Source of the DNA: Candidatus Aalborgicola bjergmarkensis
GTDB lineage: Bacteria > Pseudomonadota > Gammaproteobacteria > Burkholderiales > Burkholderiaceae_C
Direction of reading: 5' to 3'
DNA length: 64,000 nucleotides
NCBI GenBank assembly: GCA_016708725.1
Contig: JADJFE010000037.1
Span: forward strand, 34,511-98,510
A program made the position numbers and the translations under genes. Under the pieces are notes generated by a model that saw only the letters and a program-made list of their open reading frames with translations, ran no database searches and was not told where the DNA came from. Each line of letters starts with the position of its first letter. Within the stretch, counting starts at the first letter, position 1. This document shows positions 26,997 to 35,480 of the stretch, one piece after another.

Positions 26997-29277
26997 GGAT
27001 CATCTCTTCTTCATTGGCTGTCATTTGCTCTTCCACGCTTCGTGCCCAATCGGCCAACCGCAGAATTCCCTCCAGGTAGCACAAACCCCAAAAGCCATAG
27101 CGTTGCTGCATTTGTGCCGCCAATGCAGGCCAGTTCGCTGCTTGTGCCTGATGCCAAAGTTTCAGGTCCGGGGTAGCTGGTAGCCAGGGTCTTCCGCGCC
27201 CGTGATGAGTTCCGATCAAATAGCGCACTATCGGGTCAATATCAACGCACTGCGCAACCGAGGACAATTCGTGCCGCCAGCCACGCGCCAAACCGGCAAG
27301 CCTCCTGGAGACAGCCACTTCATGGCTACCACTTTTGGCTAGTAGTCGGCCATCGAAGGCCCCTAGCATCAACTGGAACCTTGGATCATTCTTGCCTAGA
27401 TCGTGAAGTCGGCCTGCTTCTTCCAACGCTGCGATCATCTGCTCTGACAAGCCACAAGCCGCAGCAAAGCGTGCTGCTGTGGTACCAACCCCCTCCAGGT
27501 GTTCTGCCAAGCCAATCGCCCAGCGTGTACGTTCGTTACTGCCGCTCCAACTGGGTTGGGCCGCAAGCCCATCCTCGAATAGGTCACGCACAGTGTCACT
27601 GCTGTTTGGATGCCAGCCGAAACGATCACAGCCTCCCCGCGAAGCAGGTAACACCACCATATCCGATGTGCGAAGCGCAGATACAGCAACCAGTTCAGCG
27701 ACCTCACCATCCCAACGCAGCACCTGGGACGGCACCCTACGCGGCTTCTCGTCGTCGGGCTCGGATGTACTCTCCAGGTCGGATGCGGAGGATTCCAGTC
27801 CAGATAACCAACGCTTGAGCGTATGCAGTGGGATGGGCATGAGTTCAAGACCAGACGGCGGCGCGGCCTCTATGGCATCGACCCATTCATCTGGGGGCAA
27901 GGTGTCTAGCGCAGAGCGCCAGGCAACAAACGCTTCGGTTGATCGCTTTTCGCCGTGCAGATAGGGAGTGATGTCAATCTCCAGCGCCGGATCGAACAAA
28001 AGCGCCAAGTCCGGCAGTCCCAGAACAGCGGAGCGTATCACCGGCTCTGCAGGTGCCTCCCCCTGGGAAGCGATGCCCATTTCAGAGACCTTTGCCAATT
28101 TACCCATCTTGATGGCACGCGCTTCCAGCCAGTCCCAGGCAGCATCAAGCTGGTCTTTGGCATAGGGCCACTTGGCGGCAGGCACCTTGACGACACTGGC
28201 ATGGCTGGTGCCTAACTCACCCAAACGATCCAAACGACCAAAACGCTGGCGTAAGGCGCTGACTGGTGCCAGTTCGGATACCAGGGCATCAAAATCAAGA
28301 TCAAGACCGACCTCAATGGTTTGAGTGGCTACCACAAATAGTGGCGTACGCCCTTGGCTGCGTGTACCTGTTCCGGCACCGGCCATTACCTCTTGTGCCA
28401 AGGCATCGCGGTCAATGGGCCTGGCACGACCTATGATCAAAATAGCATCCCCATGACGGGCCAGTTCGCGATGCACAGCGCGGGCCGTGTCCACCATATT
28501 GACAACCACGCCGACGACCTGAGCGCCTCCAGCACGTAGGCGTAGCGCCTCGACAGCCAAGTCGCCAGTTTTGCCATTGACCAGGCGTGCCAGTTTGCTG
28601 GCAGATAAGCGACGGCTCAGGACGGCATGAGACTTGTCGTCTTCGGTCAAGATCAGCACGTCTACAGCATCTCCTATTGGGGTTGCGGTCATGGTCAGTA
28701 CATGCCAGGGTGACAATGTCGGTTCAGTGGCTATGTGCCGATAGCGTGCAATGCGGCTCAAGGTCTGACGAAAAGGCTCAACCAGATGCGCCTCGTCAAT
28801 CACAATCAGTGCGTCGTTGCCCACCAAACCTGCATGAACTGGCGCTGTCCAGCGACTTGAACCGTAGGCCCGGCACAGCAGGCGGGAGCCGACTTGATCC
28901 AACGTGGTACTGATGACTGCCAAGCCACCGGGGTTGAGCATCCATGCGTCCTCTGCGGCACCTATGCCTCCCCGTAGTCGAACAACATGACCCTTGGAGT
29001 CAGTGCGCTCGAATAAGGCTTGAGCGTAATCAGCCACCGCGTCCACCAACAGACGTCGGTCTATCACGTAATACAGCCGCTTTGGAGTACGGGGAACGCC
29101 AATGGAATGTGCCCACAACCAAACATCCAGCACAGCCGTTTTGCCTGACGATGTTGGCAAATTCAAAGCGTCCGGCCATTGACCGGTAGCAGCCCGTTCA
29201 GCAAGCCTGATCTGCCAGGGAAACGGTGGGTATCCATGCACAGACTGGTAGAACGCTGAGAACGTTTGCTTTCTCAT
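26986..29277 (-). CDS. cas3: Type I-G Cas3 helicase-nuclease
   Basis: A 763-residue fusion of an SF2 helicase and a C-terminal HD nuclease, the domain order typical of type I-G. The start at 29277 (MRKQTFSAFYQSVHGYPPFP) is preceded by GAGAGG. The extra 40 upstream codons run into the CRISPR repeat. Motifs are Walker A LPTSSGKTAV, DEAH (VIDEAHLV), TMTATP, helicase motif VI region (LRQRFGRLDRLGE) and, about 140 residues before the end, HDLGK plus GTHHGRGR and a downstream ADWA. All HD residues look intact. It degrades DNA after recruitment by the crRNA complex. It lies immediately left of the array. Confidence 0.95.
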   Translation of the reverse strand: MRKQTFSAFYQSVHGYPPFPWQIRLAERAATGQWPDALNLPTSSGKTAVLDVWLWAHSIGVPRTPKRLYYVIDRRLLVDAVADYAQALFERTDSKGHVVRLRGGIGAAEDAWMLNPGGLAVISTTLDQVGSRLLCRAYGSSRWTAPVHAGLVGNDALIVIDEAHLVEPFRQTLSRIARYRHIATEPTLSPWHVLTMTATPIGDAVDVLILTEDDKSHAVLSRRLSASKLARLVNGKTGDLAVEALRLRAGGAQVVGVVVNMVDTARAVHRELARHGDAILIIGRARPIDRDALAQEVMAGAGTGTRSQGRTPLFVVATQTIEVGLDLDFDALVSELAPVSALRQRFGRLDRLGELGTSHASVVKVPAAKWPYAKDQLDAAWDWLEARAIKMGKLAKVSEMGIASQGEAPAEPVIRSAVLGLPDLALLFDPALEIDITPYLHGEKRSTEAFVAWRSALDTLPPDEWVDAIEAAPPSGLELMPIPLHTLKRWLSGLESSASDLESTSEPDDEKPRRVPSQVLRWDGEVAELVAVSALRTSDMVVLPASRGGCDRFGWHPNSSDTVRDLFEDGLAAQPSWSGSNERTRWAIGLAEHLEGVGTTAARFAAACGLSEQMIAALEEAGRLHDLGKNDPRFQLMLGAFDGRLLAKSGSHEVAVSRRLAGLARGWRHELSSVAQCVDIDPIVRYLIGTHHGRGRPWLPATPDLKLWHQAQAANWPALAAQMQQRYGFWGLCYLEGILRLADWARSVEEQMTANEEEMIHAD

Positions 29278-29362
29278 TCTGAAATATCCTCTCAACATAC
29301 CAAAACCGATGAACAGGGGCAGAAAACCACACGCAGCACATGTGCTACTACAGTATGGTTTT

Positions 29363-29827
29363 CCTGTAACGTAGCCGGGCCGCAGCCCGGAAATCAACCC
29401 TGGGTAATTCGCGTCTCAAGGTTCAGCTCACCCCGCCTTCAACGTAGCCGGGCCGTAGCCCGGAAATCAACCCAAGGGGGCACATGTTCCCGGCTGGCGA
29501 TGCACCCCTTCAACGTAGCCGGGCCGTAGCCCGGAAATCAACCGCATCATCTCGCGTAAATGACCCTGGCGCTTCGCACCTTCAACGTAGCCGGGCCGTA
29601 GCCCGGAAATCAACTCTTGCGGAGGTTCAGCGACGATCACGTTAGCCCCCCTTCAACGTAGCCGGGCCGTAGCCCGGAAATCAACTTGTAACCCGACGGT
29701 GACGCCAGTGCAGACACACTCCTTCAACGTAGCCGGGCCGTAGCCCGGAAATCAACCCCGTGCGCGGGGCCGGGATGCTGTCGGACATCGACCTTCAACG
29801 TAGCCGGGCCGTAGCCCGGAAATCAAC
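29363..29827 (-). CRISPR. CRISPR array, 7 repeats and 6 spacers
   Basis: Repeats of 36 bp start at 29363, 29436, 29507, 29579, 29650, 29721 and 29792. Spacers are 37, 35, 36, 35, 35 and 35 bp. On the minus strand the repeat runs from GTTGATTTCCGGGC to a perfect hairpin (CCGGGC-TACG-GCCCGG) and ends GTTGAAGG, a plausible 8-nt crRNA handle. The repeat at 29363 is degenerate (three substitutions), marking the trailer end, so the leader is at 29828-29972 and transcription follows the cas genes. No spacer was matched to a target by eye. Confidence 0.97.
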
Positions 29828-29972
29828 CCCTTCGCTTCTCAACTGCGCGCCAATCAAAGGAAATATGCCCATGTTGCGCGAACCTGTTCATTTGGTTCCT
29901 CAAGTTAGTGGGGACTCACATGCAACCCCTTGTAAAACATAAGCGCGAACCTACTGGCATTTCTCAGTCACT
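29828..29972 (-). promoter_or_regulatory. Probable CRISPR leader
   Basis: A 145-bp non-coding stretch between the last perfect repeat and the csb2 stop. It contains the direct repeat gcgcgaacct (near 29877 and 29943), whose complement-like aggttcgcgc follows inside the csb2 end. Its position opposite the degenerate terminal repeat makes it the leader. No defined promoter boxes can be assigned with confidence. Confidence 0.5.
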
Positions 29973-31244
29973 TCAGGTTCGCGCATCCTGCGGTAAGAAC
30001 AATCCCAGACCAAAGTACCGCTCCTTACCTATCAGCATCGGACCTTGAACGGGTCGCTCAAACTCCAACACGGCGTGGGCATAGAGTCCTCCAGGTTTGC
30101 GTAGTTTGAACTCACGCGCCGGTGGCATAGCGATAGCACTGGTTTGCGCCAACTCAACCTTGATTGGTCTGGGATACCCCGCACGTTCACAACCATGCGC
30201 CACAATCTCACTAGCCGTTATCTTGCCTTTGGGAAACCGATCAAGGACTACCGGTGTAGCAGTCACCCAGCGCCGTGAGGGGCGTGACCAAGTGCGTTCA
30301 TGCAATGACATTGCAGCCGTTGGACGAGTTAAATTGAAGCGAATCCCGGCCAGCATGATGTGATTGACCGACAACATTGCCGCTACACAGTTGGCTCGTT
30401 CGGTTGAGTCACAGTCTTTGGGGACTGCCATGGCGAGGCCGAGAATGGTACCGTCTCCATAGTCGCTCAAGTTGGGCAATCCTAGCCAGCCCAAGTGCAT
30501 AGCGGCTGTATGACCGTGTGCCAACAAAGGTGCAGCATCGCCTAGCTTGGATAAGACCGCACGCCGCAAAGCATCCGTGGCCAGTGCAACGTGCTCGATG
30601 CTGATAGGTTTGGTCAGCCGCATGACGATCAAGCCCTCCCAAGGTCCAGACTCGTAGCCCGTCTTCGAACGATTAGCGTAACGAACCTGAGTGGCAATCG
30701 GGCTACGCTGCCCACGTGCGAATGCAGAGTCAAGTTGCTGCAGACGCCCTTGGTGAGCCACGCGCATAGAGACAGATCCATTGTCTTGCACCATCCAGCG
30801 GCAAGGTATAAAACCGGGTTCTACTGCCAGCATGGCTAATGAATCTGAACGCCCCAAGTGCGTCACACGTGCAACAGTGCGAGAGATGCTTGAAAAGACC
30901 TCTTCTGGTGGGTCAGCATTCCAAACATACTTGACAGGGCCATCAGGCAAAGCCATGGGGAACTGTCGCTCTTGCTTCTTACGCAGGTCAGGCAACGTGT
31001 CGTTTGGGTAGTTGGTTGGGACGTAGGTTTTGCCTTTGCCCCATTGCAGCGGCACAGCTTCGCCGCAATCAATATCGGGAGGAGTCTGTTGCTCAATCCA
31101 TGCAAGCACTGGCCGGTCTTCTGGCAATGCGGCGTCTACCAAGGCTTGATAGAGCCGATCCGGGTGAGGTGGCCATTCCACAGTGTCACGTGCCGTAACA
31201 TCGGCAGCGCCATAGAACCCAAGGAACTCAACGCTGAGCTTCAT
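29973..31244 (-). CDS. csb2: Type I-G Csb2 (Cas5-Cas6-like)
   Basis: A 423-residue protein of the GSU0054/Csb2 family. The N-terminal signature VEWPPHPDRLYQALVDAAL is diagnostic. In type I-G this protein combines the Cas5 role in binding the crRNA handle with the Cas6 role in cutting the repeat hairpin. A C-terminal GLGLFLPQ glycine-rich stretch fits the Cas6-like half. Its ATG overlaps the csb1 stop (ATGA), so the two are translationally coupled. Confidence 0.9.
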   Translation of the reverse strand: MKLSVEFLGFYGAADVTARDTVEWPPHPDRLYQALVDAALPEDRPVLAWIEQQTPPDIDCGEAVPLQWGKGKTYVPTNYPNDTLPDLRKKQERQFPMALPDGPVKYVWNADPPEEVFSSISRTVARVTHLGRSDSLAMLAVEPGFIPCRWMVQDNGSVSMRVAHQGRLQQLDSAFARGQRSPIATQVRYANRSKTGYESGPWEGLIVMRLTKPISIEHVALATDALRRAVLSKLGDAAPLLAHGHTAAMHLGWLGLPNLSDYGDGTILGLAMAVPKDCDSTERANCVAAMLSVNHIMLAGIRFNLTRPTAAMSLHERTWSRPSRRWVTATPVVLDRFPKGKITASEIVAHGCERAGYPRPIKVELAQTSAIAMPPAREFKLRKPGGLYAHAVLEFERPVQGPMLIGKERYFGLGLFLPQDART

Positions 31245-32392
31245 TGGCTGAGGGTTTCACTGGTATGAATCAATTGTTCCAACCGAGCTGAAGCAGTAAA
31301 TTCAGTTGGCGCTGCAAATTCGAAACCTACCGCTCTTGCGACTTCAAGGGCCTGCTGCAGCGCCTGCCTCACTGAGTCTGCCGAAACAGATAAAGTCATA
31401 TCGTCTCGAAGTGGGGTACGTACCAGGAAGTCTGCTTTGGTGGCATCCAACTCAGCACCGGCACGTAAATCCAGACCTGCCATTAGCCGGGTGTGCATCA
31501 ACCATAGGCCCAAGGCAGCAAGGTAAGTCCGCGCACCGCTGTCTGTGACTGCACTGATCTTGCCCTTTACTGGGAAGTGGTAACGACGCAATCTGGTCAA
31601 TGACAGAGACGAGCGCAACTCAATGCTGCTGACCCATGCCCCCTTCGTGGAAAGTGTTGCCGGAATGTGCCCGTGGCCGACTTCTGAGGCAGCCTTGAGT
31701 GGAACGGGCTCACCCTTGGTATCTTTCATTGCATGGCTGGCGTCAATGGTCCAAACTTCGGCACGATTTTCGGCCTTGAAACCGGTTACCGCAGCTTTGG
31801 CAATGTTCATTGGGTCAATACGAATGCCTGCCTTTTGAGTCTGAAGCGCGTCAAAGCCCATGATCTGCCCAGATAGTGCCGCAGGCCATTTGGCAGCACC
31901 CATCTTGGCACCCGCGAAGCTGTCCCAAGCTCCGAACAACAAGGTGCCTGGGGCGTTTTCAAGCAAGGCAGTAGCATTCTCTGCTCTAGCCTCTGTGAGT
32001 GACTTCCCCAATTCGGTAGCTCTGAATGGCTGACCATTAAGTTCCGAATCACGCAGCAGGGCATCAAATACACGGTGCGGCAACTCGTTTACCGTCAGGT
32101 TGCGGCCAGCCGCTGACACACTCAACGCGCCAACTCCGACCTCGGAACGGTCAAGCAACTCTTCAAGCCGGTTGGCCCAGCTTTGCGGCGACTCGATCAG
32201 AATGTATTGATTGGTGCCATCTTCCCGTACCCGAGAGGCCAAGTGCCCTACCTCTGCATAGGTTGGCGGCAAGACGAAGAACTTACTGTCACTTGGTAAA
32301 GCGTTGGCAGGTATAAGGCTCGCACGTAGTGTGATAGCTGAAGCATTGTGTACTGCTGAGGTGAGTTCATCGTAAAGACTGGCTGATGTCAT
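31241..32392 (-). CDS. csb1: Type I-G Csb1 (Cas7 backbone)
   Basis: A 383-residue GSU0053/Csb1-family protein, the Cas7-like subunit that coats the crRNA. The family motif appears as ILIESPQSWANRLEELL, followed by LLFGAWDSFAGAKMGAAKWPAALSG. It is the first gene of the cas operon, preceded by GGGAG 6 bp before the ATG. The order is csb1-csb2-[array]-cas3-large subunit, all on the minus strand. No cas1, cas2 or cas4 follows. Confidence 0.9.
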   Translation of the reverse strand: MTSASLYDELTSAVHNASAITLRASLIPANALPSDSKFFVLPPTYAEVGHLASRVREDGTNQYILIESPQSWANRLEELLDRSEVGVGALSVSAAGRNLTVNELPHRVFDALLRDSELNGQPFRATELGKSLTEARAENATALLENAPGTLLFGAWDSFAGAKMGAAKWPAALSGQIMGFDALQTQKAGIRIDPMNIAKAAVTGFKAENRAEVWTIDASHAMKDTKGEPVPLKAASEVGHGHIPATLSTKGAWVSSIELRSSLSLTRLRRYHFPVKGKISAVTDSGARTYLAALGLWLMHTRLMAGLDLRAGAELDATKADFLVRTPLRDDMTLSVSADSVRQALQQALEVARAVGFEFAAPTEFTASARLEQLIHTSETLSQ

Positions 32393-32699
32393 ATTACTCC
32401 CTGGTTGTTATTGAATGGGTGTTAAACATTATCGCTATAGCGCAAACACACTGGAGCGGTTGAGCGGTGTAGTTCAAAGCGCTCAGACTTTGGGGACAGG
32501 TCTTGCAATCAAGCATATTCAACCACGTGAAAAAAAGGGACCGGACTTGAATTAAATCGTTTCAAGCCAAATCGGCCTCCAGCGCCCGCAGGACGTGCGC
32601 AAGAAGCTATGTTTTTCGTAGTGAATTCCGGATCACCAAACGAATACGCCAGCCGCGCGCCACTGGTACCGGCGTTGGCTGGCGGTGTGTCGCTGCCAC
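32393..32699. other. Intergenic region upstream of csb1, with repeat-derived palindromes
   Basis: No gene is seen. On the minus strand an AT-rich stretch near 32428-32445 could carry the csb1 promoter. A 'ggggacaggtcttgcaatca' segment near 32492 and 'aaaagggaccggacttgaat' near 32530 resemble REP sequences tied to IS200/RAYT transposases. At 32560-32612 is the Comamonadaceae-type motif 'caagccaaatcggcctccag ... gcgcaagaagctat'. Confidence 0.5.
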
Positions 32700-33188
32700 G
32701 CCAATGTTTTCGACCCGGAGAACGCACGCCGCTTTCAAGCCTGCGGCATCGGCGTGGTGGACTCGGCCAGCGACGTGGTACCGCTGGCCGCCAAGGCGGG
32801 TGGCCAAGACAAATGGGACGGCAAGAACTCGATTCAGGCAGCCAGTCAGGTATTGGAGCGGGTGACGGGCATCGTCAAGGTCATTCCCACCGACCAGTTC
32901 ATTGATGCACTGGCCAGCGGAAAAATCTGCGTCGCCATTGGCTTTTCAGGCGATGCGGTACAGGCCCAAACCAAGTCAAACAGGTCACGCGGCACCGTCG
33001 AGTACCGTGTTCCTGCCGATGGCGGCCTGCTGGCAATCGATGCCATGGCCATGCCAGCCAATGCCAGCAACTCATGAACGACAGCGTCAAATCCAACCCC
33101 GCCGTGGTGCCCACCGCGCAGGCCCTGAGCCGCTCGGTACCGATTGCGGTCCTGTCGGAACAAGACCAGCAAGACATCGCCCGCATCT
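32700..33188 (+). pseudogene. Duplicated fragment of the solute-binding protein gene
   Basis: Nearly identical to 23549-24149 of the solute-binding gene (frame: NVFDPENARRFQACGIGVVD ... GDAVQAQTKSNRS) but with an internal deletion. After 'gccagcaac' it jumps about 105 bp to 'catgaacgac'. It then joins the next gene through the 7-bp direct repeat ATCTGGG, found at both parental break points (24144 and 24452). It has no start and no signal peptide. Together with 33189-33768 it forms the right flank of the CRISPR-Cas module. Confidence 0.9.
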
Positions 33189-33768
33189 GGGCGGAGGCGA
33201 CGCGCTGACGGCCTACCAGCACATGCACCGCCGGGTGCAGGCCATACACCAGAGCGTGCAAGATGGCCAGACCACGCTCACACACCAGGATGTGGACAAG
33301 CTCGAAGACCTGAGCGTGGACTACCTGGGCTTGTGCGTGGTCAATTTGTCGCTGCGCCAGCGCAAGGAACACGTCGGTGAGGACGCCGTACTCAAACGCA
33401 TGGCCGCACTGCAAACCCAGCTGCAAAACAAGTCCTTGCCCGAAGACGAAGCCCGCCAGTTACACAATGCGTTGGCGCAGTACGACGAAACGCTGCAACG
33501 CGCACGCCGACTGACTGTGCGCCGCAGTGCGCTGGAAGCCACCCTGATTGCCATGCCCGACAAAATGGAAGAGGTCTACCAACTCGTCATCACGGCGCCC
33601 TACTCTGCCGACATGGGCGGCAAACTGGAAGAGTCGCTCGCACGCCTGCGTATTGCAGAGGAAGTGGCCGCCGAGTTCAGCAGCGCCGAAACCTTTGCAC
33701 TCCAGCCAGCGGGCGTTGGCGCACCCGCAGCGGCTGCGCACCAGGTCAAAAACACGGCTAAAGTTTGA
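33189..33768 (+). pseudogene. Duplicated 3' part of the membrane/coiled-coil gene
   Basis: A copy of 24457-25018 that retains one continuous frame from GGDALTAYQHMHRRVQAI through LEATLIAMPDKMEEVYQLVITA to a stop at 33768 (QVKNTAKV). The 5' third encoding the membrane helices is missing, so this is not an intact gene. It preserves the ancestral reading frame lost in the left-hand copy, which shows the left copy decayed after the duplication. Confidence 0.85.
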
Positions 33769-33802
33769 ATCCAGAACCATCTCCAATCGCTCCTGATACA
33801 AG

Positions 33803-33974
33803 AGCTGCTACCGCTTATCCCATAAGGCTTACAGCCCGATTTGCTATGTAAAAACACCCGAAAACGGCCCGTTTTGATGCCTCATGGCGGTTTTGACGTC
33901 GCCCTGCCCCGTTCAGAAGGGCAAAATTCAAGGCAAATCGGGCTGTACGCCTTATGGGATAAGCGGGAGTAACT
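33803..33974. mobile_element. 172-bp MITE-like element, copy 2
   Basis: Same length and inverted-repeat ends as copy 1 (left agctgctaccgcttatccca; right arm ends gcgggagtaact). It lies between the CRISPR-Cas module and the ATPase/TOPRIM operon. The preceding module is shortened to 'tccaatcgctcctgatacaag'. Its right flank is the ~260-bp post-MITE segment also seen after copies 3 and 4. Confidence 0.88.
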
Positions 33975-34235
33975 ATGTTTTTATCAGCGCATCCATTGGT
34001 GAGAGATAAAACCAGCGATTCAGACCTGCTGTCGGGTTGGGTCGTGCCGGAGATGCGCCAAGAAAATCCAAAATGGCACACGAGCGGTCAGACGAGCGGT
34101 GAAACAGACCATTTCGACTGCCAAACCGAGGATCGCCCGAGGATCGCAATGTGCCAAAACGGGGATTCTGAGGATAGGTCAGGATGCGATACTTGGGGTC
34201 GTGCGGTTGGATTTCCTATCCGCAGAAGTTTCAGT
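33975..34235. repeat. Post-MITE segment, copy 1
   Basis: About 260 bp repeated at 36675-36930 and 44979-45230 with ~95% identity by eye. It starts at 'atgtttttatcagcgc' directly at the MITE end and stops matching after 'ggatttccta'. A 501-codon frame runs from its first ATG into the ATPase. The segment is not conserved as protein (copy 3 has a stop after ~33 codons), so it is treated as non-coding and possibly carries a promoter. Confidence 0.75.
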
Positions 34236-34298
34236 TTGAGCGGATTGGGTACTTTGTGGCGGATCGGGTGGGTCACGTGTAGTTACCTTGGAGCAAAA

Positions 34299-35480
34299 AT
34301 GCTTGACAGCTTGAAGATAAAAAATTTTAGATGCCTATCGGATTTCAAAGTCAGTCATCTTGGCCGAGTCAATCTGATTGTTGGAAAGAACAACAGCGGT
34401 AAGAGTAGCCTTTTAGAAGCACTTCGAATTTACGCTCGGCGCGCAAACCCAACACTGCTGCGCGACATTGCTGTAAGCCACGACGAGGCCTATGCCTTCA
34501 ATAGCGTTGAAAGCCCTGATCGCGCAATGCTTGAGAACGAAGACATTGCCTTTCGGGCGTTCTTCTCTAGGCGAGAGTTTCCGACTGAGGATGGTCAGGC
34601 AATCTATATTGGCGATGAATCAGAATCGAATTTCGTAAAGGTAGAGCACGCTCTTTATCTCGATGAATATGAAGAGATTCAAGACTCGGATGGAGATGTG
34701 ATCCGTCGTCGCAAGCGAAAACAAATTCAGAAGAGTGATTTTTTTTCAGCTCAAGTTGAGGCACTTCAAGCGTTGCTGGTTACATCAAATGCCGCAAGCG
34801 GACAAGGTTGGATTGAATTAAATGAAAATAGTCCGATCCGAAGGCCCAATATTTTTTGGGAACGGTCGTCAGCGGATGTGCCGTTGTCTTTTGTTCCAAC
34901 GCAGTTTCTATCACTAGATTATTTGGCACAGCTTTGGGATCAAATCGTATTTAGCCCTCACGAGGAAAGTGTTAAGGCTGCGCTCAGAATTATCGAAAGT
35001 AGCGTTGAAGAGATTGCTTTCGTGCAAACAGGTTCGGATGACCCAAGAAGAACTCGTAAACCCGAGCGAACTGCGAAAGTAAAGCTTCGTGGAATGAAGA
35101 GCGGAATACCCCTCAACAGTATGGGCGACGGGATGCTTCGTGTTCTACAGCTTGCCTTGACGATTTTTCCCGCAAAAGGCGGCATACTGTTGATTGATGA
35201 GTTTGAAAATGGTCTGCATTGGACTGTTCAGGAAAAAATATGGAAGCTCATTTTTCAACTTGCAACGGAGTTGGATATACAGGTGTTTGCTACATCACAT
35301 AGTAACGACGCACTGAAAGGCTTCGCTAGTGCGGCTAATGCACACCCTGAACTTGGAACATTGATTCGACTAACACGTCCTCAACAAGACCTCGTATTTG
35401 GCGAACCCTTCGCAAGGGTAGCGTCATTGGACGAGGTTGCGTTGCTTGCTGCAACTGAAGCAGAGATCGAAATCCGATGA
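34299..35480 (+). CDS. AAA/ABC-type ATPase, OLD-like, of a two-gene system
   Basis: A 393-residue ATPase: MLDSLKIKNFRCLSDFKVSHLG, Walker A VGKNNSGKSSLLEAL, a charged insertion (~residues 105-160), ISTMGDGMLRV-like signature (LNSMGDGMLRVLQLAL), Walker B GGILLIDEFENGLHW and FATSHSNDALKGF. The ATG at 34299 follows GGAG by 5 bp. A longer frame starting in the repeat at 33975 is considered artefactual. It overlaps the TOPRIM gene by 4 bp. Base composition is visibly richer in A/T than the chromosome, which suggests transfer. The architecture recalls split OLD or PARIS-type phage defence. Confidence 0.85.
   Translation: MLDSLKIKNFRCLSDFKVSHLGRVNLIVGKNNSGKSSLLEALRIYARRANPTLLRDIAVSHDEAYAFNSVESPDRAMLENEDIAFRAFFSRREFPTEDGQAIYIGDESESNFVKVEHALYLDEYEEIQDSDGDVIRRRKRKQIQKSDFFSAQVEALQALLVTSNAASGQGWIELNENSPIRRPNIFWERSSADVPLSFVPTQFLSLDYLAQLWDQIVFSPHEESVKAALRIIESSVEEIAFVQTGSDDPRRTRKPERTAKVKLRGMKSGIPLNSMGDGMLRVLQLALTIFPAKGGILLIDEFENGLHWTVQEKIWKLIFQLATELDIQVFATSHSNDALKGFASAANAHPELGTLIRLTRPQQDLVFGEPFARVASLDEVALLAATEAEIEIR

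Noticed and set aside
29278..29397. Forty extra N-terminal codons of cas3
   Set aside because: They run into the degenerate CRISPR repeat, have no homology, and a good ribosome-binding site precedes the inner ATG at 29277.
25600..33770. Search for cas1, cas2 and cas4 around the CRISPR array
   Set aside because: All frames in this interval are accounted for by csb1, csb2, cas3, the large-subunit-like gene or duplicated fragments; no adaptation gene is present.
33975..34298. 501-residue start for the ATPase
   Set aside because: The first 108 codons are a non-conserved multi-copy repeat; GGAG precedes the ATG at 34299. It is kept as a finding because a real fusion transcript is possible.
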